DNA of 64,000 bases from NCBI RefSeq assembly GCF_964340395.1, contig NC_135550.1, positions 27,089,176 to 27,153,175 of the forward strand, in the 5' to 3' direction. Both the position numbers and the translations under genes were made by a program. This stretch comes from Glandiceps talaboti. Lineage: Eukaryota > Hemichordata > Enteropneusta > Spengelidae. The notes beneath the pieces were generated by a model. That model made no database searches, was not told the origin of the DNA, and saw only the letters and a program-made list of their open reading frames with translations. How positions within the stretch are numbered: the first letter of the stretch is position 1; each line of letters opens with the position of its first letter. Shown here one piece after another: positions 1 through 11,545 of this stretch.

Positions 1-323
1 TAAAGAAGGCCACGCCTTAAAAAAAGAAGACGTGAAAAATTGTCTGTGAAGGAGATGGACAGTTTTGGAATGATATAATTTCTGTAGTGCATCAGCAGGC
101 TTGTGGATTAATAGTTCGACTAGGCAAAAATAAAACCCCTGACATTATCGTATCAATAAATGTATCCCAAATAACTAATATGGCTCATATTACATGGCTC
201 ACATTACAAAACCAGGCACAACAGTTACAAGTGATATATGTGAAATGGCACTTGTATCACAGCCAGACTTCAAGTCCTATATTGAGATTGTTAAGTAACC
301 TAAGGGTGCTTTCAACTACAAAC
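1..323 (+). promoter_or_regulatory. Upstream region and 5' UTR of FNTB
   Basis: This stretch lies immediately 5' of the FNTB start codon and should hold its promoter and 5' UTR. No TATA box or CpG island stands out. Bases 4-78 read as a basic, coding-looking tail (RRPRLKKRRREKL...) ending in TAA, but a TAA also stands at 1-3, so it could only be the end of an upstream gene if an exon boundary lies at the window edge. The FNTB frame is open upstream to an ATG at 87, but the residues before 324 resemble nothing in the family. Confidence 0.35.
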
Positions 324-3300
324 ATGGCGCTGTCCGTTAGATGTGCTGAAGACTTCGAACAGTTGCAAGAACGCCGTTTTGTTGCAGATGGAGTGCCCAC
401 TGAGAGTTCAATCGAGCAGGTCAGATTTACTTAACGGTCAAAGTGATATTTTCAAATCGCATATTGTTGAACTTGACCTGTTCCTTCATTTCCTAATAGG
501 CACGAGCTCGCTCGTGTGCACTGACAGTGCGGTGAGACATGTTGATACCGACACGCCTACATACTGTAGTCTGTAGACAGTGTATTATGATGTAATTGTA
601 TGACAATGACACCGAAACATATTATATGAATTTTATCTGGTTCAGTGTGCAGGATGGGTGAGAAGTCAACCCTCACGTCAGGGGTCAGGCATTTTCAATT
701 GAGTTCGGTAATTGAGACTTTTTGGGATGACCGCGTATCATATTATAACGTCATATTTCTAGGATCGTCTTTCATCGAGCGACTAATTTTCAATGGAAAG
801 AGATGTATTATTGTCTCTGTGGTAGTTTTGATTGCATGATGGTGGTGATGCAGTGATTTCGGTGATTTGGTGATGATGATTGTTGTAGTAGTGATAGTGG
901 CACTAGTAGTGGTGGTGGTAGTTGTGGTGATGATGTGGAGATGATGATGATGATGAGGAGGAGGAGGAGGAGGAAGATGAGGATGGAGGAGAGCAATTTA
1001 AAGAAGGATGATGCATCTCATAATGGCAAATAGCTAACACTTTGATAGTAAGATTGACATTTTTAAATGATATTTTATTTCTATAGGAAAGAGTGGAAAC
1101 ATCAGTTGCAGAGTTATATGAAAAATTTCAAATTGATTGTGATGTCAATCCAGAGTAAGTTTTCTATGGTATCAAATAGCTATCTTGTATTACAGTGTCA
1201 GTTTGCTGTGATTATAGAAAGTCATTTGAACTTTATTTTTTGATATAGGACCAATTTACACCAGTTTACATATGATTGCATGTTATGACGCTGAAGATAT
1301 CGTCAACATCTAATCACTGAATCAGATGATTTGTATCTTTGACACACTCACACTGTTTATGTTACAAATCCATGTTAGTGTGTAAAAACAGTATGTCCTG
1401 ATAGACCAGATATCATATGTCTTTCATATCAAGTTATCATTGATGTCACACCTACAGAAGTAGCACAGTTTGTAAATACTATATGTGAACTATGGCTTAC
1501 ATTATGGATGTCAAGACCATTGGTGTTTTGGGTGTATTCAGATTCAGATGCTGGTATCACAGTCACCATATTTGAATATACCCAAAACTTTGAAGTAAGG
1601 TCTTTTTGCAGCCCCCTCACCCACCCCACCCCCCACCAATCTATACATTATTATGATTTTCTGTGTTTTACTTTTAGTCCGTACCTTGAGAAGGATAAAC
1701 ACATTCATTATTTGTTGAAAGGATTGAAACGTTTATCAGATTCCTACGAATGTTTAGATGCCAGCAGACCTTGGTTATGTTACTGGATTTTACATAGCCT
1801 TTATCTACTTGGTGAGCAAGTATCTGCAGAGCAAGCTACAAGGTTAGTCATTCCATAGTCAGTTTGTTGTTACCATTGTCATAGCATTTGACTCTCAAGG
1901 TGTTTGCCATATACTGGGAGAAAAAATTTTCTCAAAGGTTTTCTTCTTTCAGTGAAGAAAAGTACTACCGAACCAGAAAGTCTACAGAGTTTCAATTAGG
2001 CGGCACAATTTTTTTTTTTACATCTTGCACTGTAGTTTTTTTGTTACGAATTACACAAACAAAATGCAGGTACTGATAGCACATGAAATGTTCCATTTGA
2101 TTTCACTGTGAACACAAATTAACAGTTTTGTGTTTGAATCTTCCTTGTTTCATCTGACAGTGATGATGATTTGTGTTCACAGTGAGATAAAACGTATCAT
2201 TTTATATGCTTGCATGCTATATCAATGTCTGCATTTTGTTTTATGTGATTCGTAAAAAAGTGCCTCACATGAGATGTAAAAAATATTGAGCTTTCCGATT
2301 GAAGTTCTGTAGTCACTCTGGTTTGGTAGTAAGAATATGTATAAGTGAGTCGGTGAGTAGAAGTCACACACACATACGCATATATATATAGGTTTATTGC
2401 ATCAGGTCAACTGACCCATGAGCTAACAAGTCAAAAATAAATAGACAATAACTATACATTGGTTACATAACTTAGTGGAGAAGATACAAATTTGTGATTA
2501 TATGTTAACATGTTAACACGCCACCAGTGGCAATTACTGGCCATTATGCCAAATCATGAGTGTCCTGTAAATATAAAGGCTTAGTCGTCGTACAATGGAA
2601 GTTTTGTCAGAGGACATCAGATTGATAAATTTGAACATATTTGGGTGAGTCCAGTAATATCGTGGTGTGTACCTATCCCTGAACAGACCAAATTTTGTAC
2701 ACACTGAAATGAAATGAAACTCATCTTCAATAACCCAACAGTTGCTGCACACCCTATCCGCAGGCGAGGTTCTCGGCCTGGTCCAATGGCCAGTCTCGAT
2801 TTGGAGTGGGTGTGACCAAACTCTTAATCTAGTGAGAGCATGTCTAAATTTTGTAATAGACACAATGTCTAAATACGGTTTGAAATTAAAAGCATGTACA
2901 TGTAGACTTAGGTATCACAAAGTTTGTGTGAAGAACAATCACACAATTATACCCAGCATAATCCATGTTGAAATTTTGAAGCAAATGCTGACTCCTCTAA
3001 AGCTGAATGGGGGCTTTAGAGAGTGTAGATGAGATGAGATGATATAGCCACATGTATTAGTAAGTAGAATAACCAAGTTGTAACTGCCGTGTCAGTTGAA
3101 TTAGTTTAACTTTGCTTAGGCACTTGTTTAATTTTTTAATAGACATTTCTCATGGCCAATTTGACTGATTTAAAAGAAGTGAATGAACATTTCTGTAATC
3201 CTCTTTTTTCTACTATGGGGGGGGGGGTGTATTTGTTTGTAAACAAAAAAGTACAAGTTGGGAAAAACAGGATTAAGGAGACCTCTTTTATTTGTCTCAT

Positions 3301-6300
3301 AATACCAGAATTGTCACGATGGGTCGGTTGGTGATATGTGTTGATGATATTGCTTTCAATTCATAATCATACTTTCAACAGTCTGGATTCCAATACTAAT
3401 TTGAGGTCAGAAGGACTCAGTAACCTTTTGACTTATGGAAGGTATAACATTTCCATGATGTAAAGCAAAATATTTGCCCAAATATGTCTTTGTGGCATCA
3501 CCATGCATATTTTGCCATCACGGATGGTGTTTTCCTGATCTGGCCAGAGAGGGCGTTATTAGGATATAGGATTGCTTGAGTCAAAACAGCGTTGACAAGT
3601 TATTTGTTATGTATCAAATAAATTTCTCTTTCAGTGTTGCTAAGTTTATCAAAAGATGTCAGCACCCAGATGGTGGTTTTGGAGGTAAGAATTAGTAGTG
3701 TAGCAATACGTATTGCAATAACCAAAAGATGTCGTATTTTATTCTCCATCAACAGTGCCATAAGGTAGCCCCTTACTGGTGAGATTACAAGTAAAACACA
3801 GACATACACAAAAGTCTTACTCATTTACAGAGTTGACCAAGACAGATAAAATAATTTGTGTATACATGAACATATTTAAATTAAAAAAACACCAAATTCA
3901 CATATAGTTCCGTTTGTATAATTGAAAGGTCTTGAGGTATGACAGAGAAAACTTCGCTTTATGTCATCAACTCTGCTATATCGTATATGTAACAATGTTG
4001 TATGTTTCAAAATGATGGGGCATATATAGAAATGTCGCCATAGTAACTGATGTGAAAATATTTCATTTTATTGTAAATCTGATGTGGAAAACACCAACCT
4101 GTATTGCTATCAAGAAGTTTGGCCGAAATAAAGCAAAAATAAAGAGTGTTATCACAAATACAGATTTTAATGGTTGGACAACAGCTTGTCTTGCTACATG
4201 CTGAGTGTCTGCGATGTCTACCTTGTGATTTCCTATACTCTATAGTATATACAGTACAATAACTGTATTTCATGTTGAAAGCATTCCATCTAACCATCAA
4301 GCTTTCACAAAACATTCATTTAACTTTCCAATTACGATACTCAGCTAATAATTACACCCTCCTTACCAAGAAGTAACAATCACCAGAACAAAAGAAACAA
4401 GATTTCAGACGTATATGATAAAATGGAGGTCACATTCTGTAGTGTTATTTAGAGAATGTATTTAGTTTGTGTAGACTCTGTAGTACAAAGAAAGATTGTG
4501 AAATCTTAAAACACTCTGTCTCACTCTCTAGGTGGTCCAGGTCAATGTCCTCATTTAGCTCCCACCTTTGCTGCTGTCAATGCACTTTGTACTCTGGGCA
4601 CTCAGGAAGCTTATGATGTCATAGACAGGTAAGACATGAATCAACTGGTATGGATGTCATGACAACAGTACTTTACTTAGGAAATATGACGGTGCAAAAT
4701 ATATTGTATTGAATTGAACCAAATCCAATCAAAATCAGATTAAATCAAAATTAATATCAAATCAAATCAAAATCAAATGAAAACGCAAAGGGCAAGTGAA
4801 ACACATAACAAAATGCAACAAATTAAAACTAAATATCAAGAAAAATGCATAACAATGAAATAAATGTAAATTATTTCCAAATTTGCTCAAAGTAAAAATC
4901 CATACAAGAGATGACATTGTAAAATGGATTGCTGTTTTTCATTGCAGGCCAAAGTTACAGAATTTTTTGATGAAAATGAGGCACCGTGATGGCTCCTTTT
5001 CAATGCATGAAGGAGGAGAAGTAGACATTAGGTATGGTTCTTTTGTTGTTGTTGTTTTTTGAGTGGGTTATATTGTATAAATTCATTGTGTTTGCATCAG
5101 CATACACAAACTGATTTGTATGTCAAAATGTTGACTTTTAAGATGTGTAATACTTGAGAAAAATCCTTCACATAGAATGGCAAGGCAGACAAACCTGGAT
5201 GTGTGATGTTTGAAAATAATGATGTTATGCTGTGGTACAGAGATGTAGAAACCTTGTATAATATCATGCACAGGCCAAGTTCTACACATTCAAACAAAAA
5301 ATAAGGGATTATTTCTAGTCATTCAGGTCAGGGGAATAATATCTAATTAGTGGTCAAGTTATTTGTAAATATCACTTTGGCAGTAAAGTAACCAAGGATC
5401 ACAGTAACAAGTGTAAAATGAGATTGTTGTAGATTTGTCTGCTTAGTAATTGTCTAGACTAAATATTGATATAATTGATGTTCTTTTACTGTAGAGGTGC
5501 ATACTGTGCTGCAGTGGCTGCACAACTATCAAATGTAGCAACTCCTCAACTGTTTGATGGATCTGCAGAATGGATAGCCGGGTAAGTGCCTTTACCAGGT
5601 AATGTCATATCTTTAAATACTAGTACACTGTACACGTTTTAACTCAACACAGATTCCTCTACCCATTAAATTCAGTAGTGGATGTGTCCAATCAGTGAGT
5701 CCACTCACATATATTGACATTTGGTATATTTGAATACATAGGTGTTAGAAGCAAGACATTTTTAGTGTTTTTTTTTACATTTGATAAAATTTCCAATTTC
5801 AAATTTTTCTGCTTTCAGGACAGTAAATTTGAGTCAGTAACTTGTAGGTCAGATGGAAAGAGCTTTGTTATGGCTTCTTATCAACATCTGGCATTTTATA
5901 AAACTTTTGATGATAAAATTAGACTTTGCTCTAATTATGATGTCATACTTGGACTGAAGTGTTAACAGTTGTTGATTTCAATAATTACATGACACCCTTC
6001 TACAGAACTATAGAGGGTGTTCTGATTAAAAATCAGAGAATACTTGGACTCACCTGTCAACCAGTTGTAGATTTCAATAATTACATAATACTTACAGCAC
6101 TGCATTACTATAATGGTTATCATATTTGAATAGTTAGGTTAGGTTGTGTACAATATCAATGTACCATTATGTACTTTCATTTTCAGCAAAGTTTGCTTCA
6201 GTTTTCAACAATTAGCAATCTATTAGCAATCTATTAGCAATCTGTTAGCAATGTGTTAGCAATCTGTTAGCAATGTGTTAGCAATCTATTAGCAATCTGT

Positions 6301-9300
6301 TAGCAATCTATTAGCAATCTGTTAGCAATCTATTAGCAATCTGTTAGCAATCTATTAGCAATCTATTAGCAATCTATTAGCAATCTATTAGCAATCTATT
6401 AGCAATCAATTAGCAATCTATTAGCAATCTATTAGCAATCTATTTACCTCAGTTGATAGTTTTTAAAGTTCAACATTTATACTTCATGTTTTTTTTTTAG
6501 CTGTCAGACATATGAAGGTGGTTTTTCTGGAATGCCAGGATTAGAAGCACACGGTGGTTACTCTTTCTGTGGTTTTGGTGCTCTGGTTATCTTAGGCCAT
6601 GAAAAATTATGTGATATTGAAAGTCTTCTCGTAAGTGCAGAGCAAAATACTAGGGACTTCATGTGTTTTTTGTTTTATTATAGTTATCTCACATTATATT
6701 ATACCAGTATATTGATGGCGCAAATCGAGAGATCTGATTGGTCTAGACATCGAACTAGCGCGTCTAAAACGAGTGATAATGCACTGCTGGCACGCGTCCA
6801 AATTTTGTTCGTCACGAGCGTTGAGTTGTATTAGTAGTCCGCCGTGATTGTCAGAGGAGGATTTTCTCTCAATGAGACAATATTTTATGAGAAATTATTG
6901 AGGGAAATTTCGAACGCAACCAAGTCATCACGTATTTGTTCAAATCATCGCCTACTACATGTACTAAGGTCAAGGCATGCATGCACGAAATTGGTCCCAG
7001 CCTCGGCGCGGCTAGCTGGAGTGGAAACATTGGTACATGGTGAGCTGTCCTGTCCTGTCATAAAATGAAGCAAGTGAAAGAGCTTACACTGGCCGACTTA
7101 CCATTAATCTAAATAGAAATTTGTCTGGGATCCTGTCCTAGAGTATCAGTCATCAATCCGAGAGGGAAATCCTCAAACCCGAAAATCTACTGACGTAACT
7201 TCCAGTAATATAAATACATTGTAAATATCAACCTGTCTATCACTTCACCGAGTCGCGAATTCGGCCGGGAACGATCGATCGAAGCATGCTGTATTCAATA
7301 AACCACTTCAAATTTATACCTTGAGTCAAACAGGTTGTTTATTCATCACTGTGAACTTTTAATGAGCCGATCAATGTACAGATTATCCCTAGAAACGACT
7401 CGCAGATAAAATAAATCCAGTCGCTGCACGACGTTCACGTTGAGGCCAAGATCAGCTGTCTTGAAAGCAGCGTTATTGTTATGCAAATTACCACAGGGGC
7501 GGATATGAAACGAGAAAACATTAGTTCTTATCTTGTTTCCGATATTTTCAATATACTGGTATAATATAATAGCGATAAACCACCCCCTGGGGAAGGTATA
7601 CCACTCGGTTTTGACCAGTGAACTGAATATATGCACTCGCTATCGCTCGTGCATATATTTCATTCACTGGTCAAAACCTCTTGGTATACCATCCCAGGGG
7701 TGGTTTATTGCTGTCTTTTTTGCTTTCATCTGGTTTGATAGTATTTGTTGTGGTATTTTTTAAAACAATATTGAGTGTGACAGATTTTCACTGAAAGATG
7801 CAAAATCAAGGTTTTTATGAAAAGCAATACTTTTAATAATACTTTGAAGACAATACTTTGAAGTTGGAGATATATCAGATGAATACATTGTATGTCCATG
7901 TGATAACTTAAGAAAACTTCAAAATATTCTGCTTTATTTGTGATACAGGTACATCAATATAGACCAAACGTTATGATGTACATTGTAAACCATATGTCAG
8001 AGTGAATTTCAATGCAACAAATTGACACTGTGTCTTTATGTTGAGATGTGATAGTGCTAAGTCCATTGATAACATTATACGGTAGTTCAAAATATGACAG
8101 ATTGTCCTATTTACTCATCAGAGATGGACAGTCAATCGACAGATGAAATTTGAAGGTGGATTTCAAGGTCGCACCAATAAACTAGTTGATGGCTGTTATT
8201 CATTTTGGCAAGCTGGTGTGCTTCCATTAATTCACAGAGTACTTAGTATGCAAGGTGATGAAGCACTTGGGGCTGAGAACTGGATGTTTGACCAGGGTAA
8301 GAACCACAATTAATAAGAATAGTTTCTCTCTGAGATTTGAATACATAAATGATTCTCAATATATTCACATAATATGAGACTACAGACTAGACTTTCAAGT
8401 TGTAACATATTTTAAGATAAAATTTGACATTTGAAGATACAAGGATCTTGCTGTGTAAGATACTTCATGTTTAAATAGTGGACCGTTGATGAAATGAACA
8501 ATTGCTGTGTATGTTGAGGTATCTAGAAGCTTGAGTATGACACTGGATGTCTGACTTGCCAGCAATACATTTTCTTTGTAAATGTGAAAACAGTTTGAGC
8601 ACACCATCAGAATGATATGTGGTTATATGTGTCAATGTAAAATGTCTGTCACATTGCTGTATGGTGTCTACCCATGGACATCAACATGTCTAGTAAAATA
8701 AATTATGATAAATAGACAAAGTTCAGAAAGATATGTTCATCTTGGATAGTTTTAGATGATATTATGGATTTCTTGCACCCAGAATTATTATTTCAACTGT
8801 AGATCATCCTAAAACATTGCTATAGTTTAGACCACAAATTTATCGTAACATTATTACAACTACCTGTATTTGTATAATATTGATACCCTAGGTGCTTTGC
8901 AGGAATATATTTTAATTTGTTGTCAACACTTCGCTGGTGGACTTATAGACAAACCTGGCAAGTAAGTATTGGCAGTCTTTGTTCAAAATCAGTTCTACAA
9001 ACCCAGAAGATTACATGTAATATGTATAAAATATGAAAGGTTGGACAATATTATGTAAGATTGCAACCTTGGTTCATTATATCACATTAACATATAAATG
9101 TGTCTTTGAAATACAGCTAATTTTATATTGTATGTAAGTTTGTAATGAAAATATAAAATGGGACTGCAAAAATAGTCTAATATTATTTTTAGATGAAGGT
9201 GTATTCACATTCCTAGTACTGGTACTGCCATTGAAGTATTTCATGTAAATGAAGTATAAAGTGTTATGTAATTAGATGTTTCATTCAACTAACATTCTAA

Positions 9301-9913
9301 TGTGGTAGAAATGATATTCTCACATTACATTAATTTTTTGCAGAAACTCTTTTGGTCCATTTCTCTGCATACTGACAGTTTTCATTTATTGGCTAAAACA
9401 ACGACTTTCAGAATGTCCATTGATACTTCCATGGCGAGTAATGATTCATGATTACCTTGAACTCCATGTTACTTTTTCTATTTTACAGAGCACGTGATCA
9501 CTATCATACCTGTTATACCCTAAGTGGTTTATCAGTAGCACAACATTTTACTAGTGGATCTCTAAGTCATGAGAGTGTTTTAGGTCACCCCAATAATGAA
9601 CTTGTAAGTATACAATGCAGTTTTTATTGTAACTTATTTTGATCTTCCCATTGATAAACAAATATGTGCATGAAAGTACAGTTGCATTAGACTACTGCTA
9701 AAACACTTTGTCATTGCTAAAAATACTGATATATATATCAGAACTCAGAAGTATACATGGTTCTTAAAATACCATATTTTGTAATGTCATTTTTTTGTAC
9801 CTTTTCAGAGGCGGATTCACCCCTTGTATAACATAGGATTGAAAGCAGCATTGGATGCAAATAGACATTTTACCACACTACCTGTACCTGGACATCAAGA
9901 ACCTACCAAGTAG
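324..9913 (+). CDS. FNTB: Protein farnesyltransferase subunit beta, 12 exons
   Basis: Catalytic beta subunit of cytosolic protein farnesyltransferase. With FNTA it joins a 15-carbon farnesyl group to the cysteine of C-terminal CaaX boxes (Ras, lamins). Exons: 324-419, 1087-1154, 1678-1842, 3635-3684, 4532-4628, 4948-5031, 5495-5581, 6501-6630, 8122-8296, 8892-8961, 9489-9603, 9809-9913. All introns are GT-AG and phases agree, giving 413 residues (human about 437). Family blocks: YECLDASRPWLCYWILHSL in exon 3, GGFGGGPGQCPHLAPTFAAV across exons 4-5, GGEVDIRGAYCAA across exons 6-7, GMPGLEAHGGYSFCG in exon 8, FEGGFQGRTNKLVDGCYSFW in exon 9. The zinc ligands are D282, C284 (LVDGC) and H347 (HYHTCY), each exactly 15 positions before human D297, C299 and H362. 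The start at 324 has a good context (aacATGG), and exon 1 ends in SSIEQ as human does at that point. Only the N and C termini are shorter than in human. The exon 1 donor (GTCAGA) is weak but fits. Confidence 0.97.
838..995. repeat. Imperfect GAT/GGT/GAG trinucleotide tract in FNTB intron 1
   Basis: Runs of gatggt, gatgat and gaggag triplets make a purine-rich simple-sequence tract. The reverse strand shows a 62-residue open frame of Ile, Leu and Ser that comes only from the triplet period. It lies between exons 1 and 2. Confidence 0.8.
2376..2885 (-). mobile_element. LINE fragment: end of ORF2 plus 3' tail
   Basis: On the minus strand 2885-2534 reads as the C-terminal end of a non-LTR retrotransposon ORF2: a stretch like ITKFRHALTRLRVWSHPL is followed by IETGHWTRPR, then a C..C...H...C knuckle (CSNCWVIEDEFHFISVC). 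This arrangement is typical of the region after the reverse transcriptase in several LINE clades. The frame stops at 2534 and is followed by a 3' UTR-like stretch ending near a TATATATA tract at about 2380. It is 5'-truncated, about 0.5 kb, and sits in FNTB intron 3 opposite to the host gene. The clade cannot be named from this piece. Confidence 0.75.
6211..6443. repeat. 11-bp minisatellite (attagcaatct)n in FNTB intron 7
   Basis: About 21 tandem copies of attagcaatct, with single-base variants (ctgtt, gtgtt) scattered through the array. It ends about 60 bp before the exon 8 acceptor at 6500, leaving a separate T-rich tract next to the splice site. Confidence 0.95.
6693..7570. mobile_element. 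Non-autonomous DNA element with 23-bp perfect terminal inverted repeats
   Basis: The segment 6693-6715 (attatattataccagtata and on) is the exact reverse complement of 7548-7570. The enclosed 832 bp is visibly richer in G+C and CpG (acgcgtcc, tcgcgaattcggccgg, gatcgatcga) than the surrounding intron. No transposase is recognisable in its short open frames, so it looks like a MITE-type passenger of a DNA transposon. It lies in FNTB intron 8. No target duplication could be fixed because the right end abuts a second palindromic element. Confidence 0.7.
7571..7712. mobile_element. Foldback (long hairpin) element, arms about 65 bp
   Basis: The left arm 7571-7636 (agcgataaaccacccc ... atatatgcac) pairs with the right arm 7649-7712 read in reverse (agcaataaaccacccc ... 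atatatgcac) with few mismatches. The loop is about 12 bp (tcgctatcgctc). Both arms hold ggtatacca and gttttgaccagtga. There is no coding capacity. It directly follows the inverted-repeat element at 6693-7570 inside FNTB intron 8. Confidence 0.8.
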
Positions 9914-10119
9914 GATGATGACGATCAACAACCTTTGTTGTGAAAGATTTACTATGCTAGCCAACACATCAATGTTTTACAAGAATTATTATGTATACAT
10001 TCCGTGCTCTGTAATAGTGTGAACCTGTGTTTTGCATCTTATAATGTATTGAATATTATCTGTCCTCATTCAAGGAGTAACTCATGTCCATAGTTCTGAC
10101 AGCAAGTGTTCTTGTATTT

Positions 10120-10590
10120 CAATGTGTAGTGTAGCTCTGCCACAAAGTTTCTGTTTGTCAATGTACAATCTATCTCTGACACAGAGTTTCCGTTTTGTCC
10201 ATGTGTAGTGTAGCTCTGCCACAAAGTTTCAGTTCGTCAATGTACAGTCTATCTCTGACACAAAGTTTCAGTTCGTCAATGTACAGTATATCTCTGACAC
10301 AGAGTTTCCGTTTGTCCGTGTGTAGTTTAGCTCTGCCACAAAGTTTTAGTTTGTCAATGTACTGGCTATCTCTGACACAAAGTTTCAGTTCGTCAATGTA
10401 CAGTCTATCTCTGACACAGAGTTTCCGTTTGTCCGTGTGTAGTTTAGCGCTGCCACAAAGTTTTAGTTTGTCAATGTACTGTCTATCTCTGACACAGAGT
10501 TTCCGTTTGTCCGTGTGTAGTTTAGCGCTGACAGAGAGTTTCAGTTCGTCAATGTACAGTCTGTCTCTGCCACAGAATTTGTCTATGTCT
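10120..10590. repeat. 39-bp minisatellite downstream of FNTB
   Basis: About 12 diverged copies of a unit near 39 bp (ctctgacacaaagtttcag, ttcgtcaatgtacagt) are arranged in a longer alternation with gccacaaag and tgtccgtgtgtag variants. The period is divisible by three, which keeps frames open on both strands (10195-10662 + and 10170-10604 -). These are artefacts of the repeat. Confidence 0.9.
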
Positions 10591-10789
10591 AAGTACTTGA
10601 TCATGCTTCACTATGGAAATTCCTTCTGTTGTCAGTATAGCTGTGTTGTGAAATGCAAATGACAAATACCACGTTGTAGTAAACTGCAGAAATACAGAGT
10701 GTATAAAACCTGATAAACTGTAAGATATGTCATGTCACTCAGTGCTAATCAGTCTAGCAGGTGCTCGCTGATAGGCGCATTCTCGCAAA

Positions 10790-10836
10790 CCAGAGCTGTT
10801 ATTTCTTCCGCGACACTGCGAAATAATGAACTCTGG
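10790..10836. repeat. Short hairpin, possible MITE remnant
   Basis: ccagagctgttatttc faces gaaataatgaactctgg as an imperfect inverted repeat of about 17 bp. A second one (ggatggttatttc / gaaatgacgaaccatc) follows between about 10851 and 10905. The local sequence is more CpG-rich than its flanks, as in the other palindromic elements of this window. Confidence 0.5.
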
Positions 10837-11154
10837 CTTCTTACGATGGACGGATGGTTATTTCAGATTAGTGTAATAAATAGTCATGAGAAATGACGAA
10901 CCATCAGTTCTGGAGTGCAAGCAAATCACCATACGTGTGTATCTAACACTGATTGGCAGTCTGGTGCAACATGTTGTATCTTACAGCATAGACCAGATAT
11001 TGTCCTGATATTTGGTCAAAGAAATACACTTTAGTAAACCTTTGAAGTAATAATACGAAGTAATCATGATTGACATAAATTTTTGAATTAATTTTGTTGT
11101 GGTTTTACAAAGACTTTTTAAAAGTCAATGTTGTCATGTGCATCAAACACACAG

Positions 11155-11545
11155 TCGGGAGTATATGCCTGCAAACATGCAGTCAGGTGTATATGCCTGC
11201 AAACATGCAGTCAGGTGTGTATGCTTGCAAACATGCAGTCAGGTGTGTATGCTTGCAAACATGCAATCAAGTACATATGCTTGCAAACATGCAGTCAGGT
11301 ACATATGCTTGCAAACATGCAGTCAGGTGTATATGCCTGCAAACATGCAGTCAGGTGTATATGCCTGCAAACATGCAGTCAGGTGTATATGCCTGCAAAC
11401 ATGCAGTAAGGTGTGTATGCCTGCAAACATGCAATCAGGTATATGCTTGCAAACATGCAATCGGGTATATGCTTGCAAACATGCAGTCAGGTACATATGC
11501 TTGCAAACATGCAGTCAGGTACATATGCTTACAAACATGCAATTT
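11155..11545. repeat. 28-bp minisatellite downstream of FNTB
   Basis: About 14 copies of a 28-bp unit (tgcaaacatgcagtcaggtg plus tatatgcc). Copies vary between tatatgcc, tgtatgct and acatatgct. Its open frames (for example 11099-11602) are rich in Cys-Leu-Gln-Thr only because of the repeat. Confidence 0.95.

Noticed and set aside
1-323. CHURC1 upstream of FNTB, as in human
   Set aside because: No Churchill zinc motif is present; only a short basic frame lies at the window edge.
10170-10662. 144- and 155-codon frames on opposite strands
   Set aside because: Both follow the 39-bp repeat period; they are artefacts in the FNTB 3' flank.
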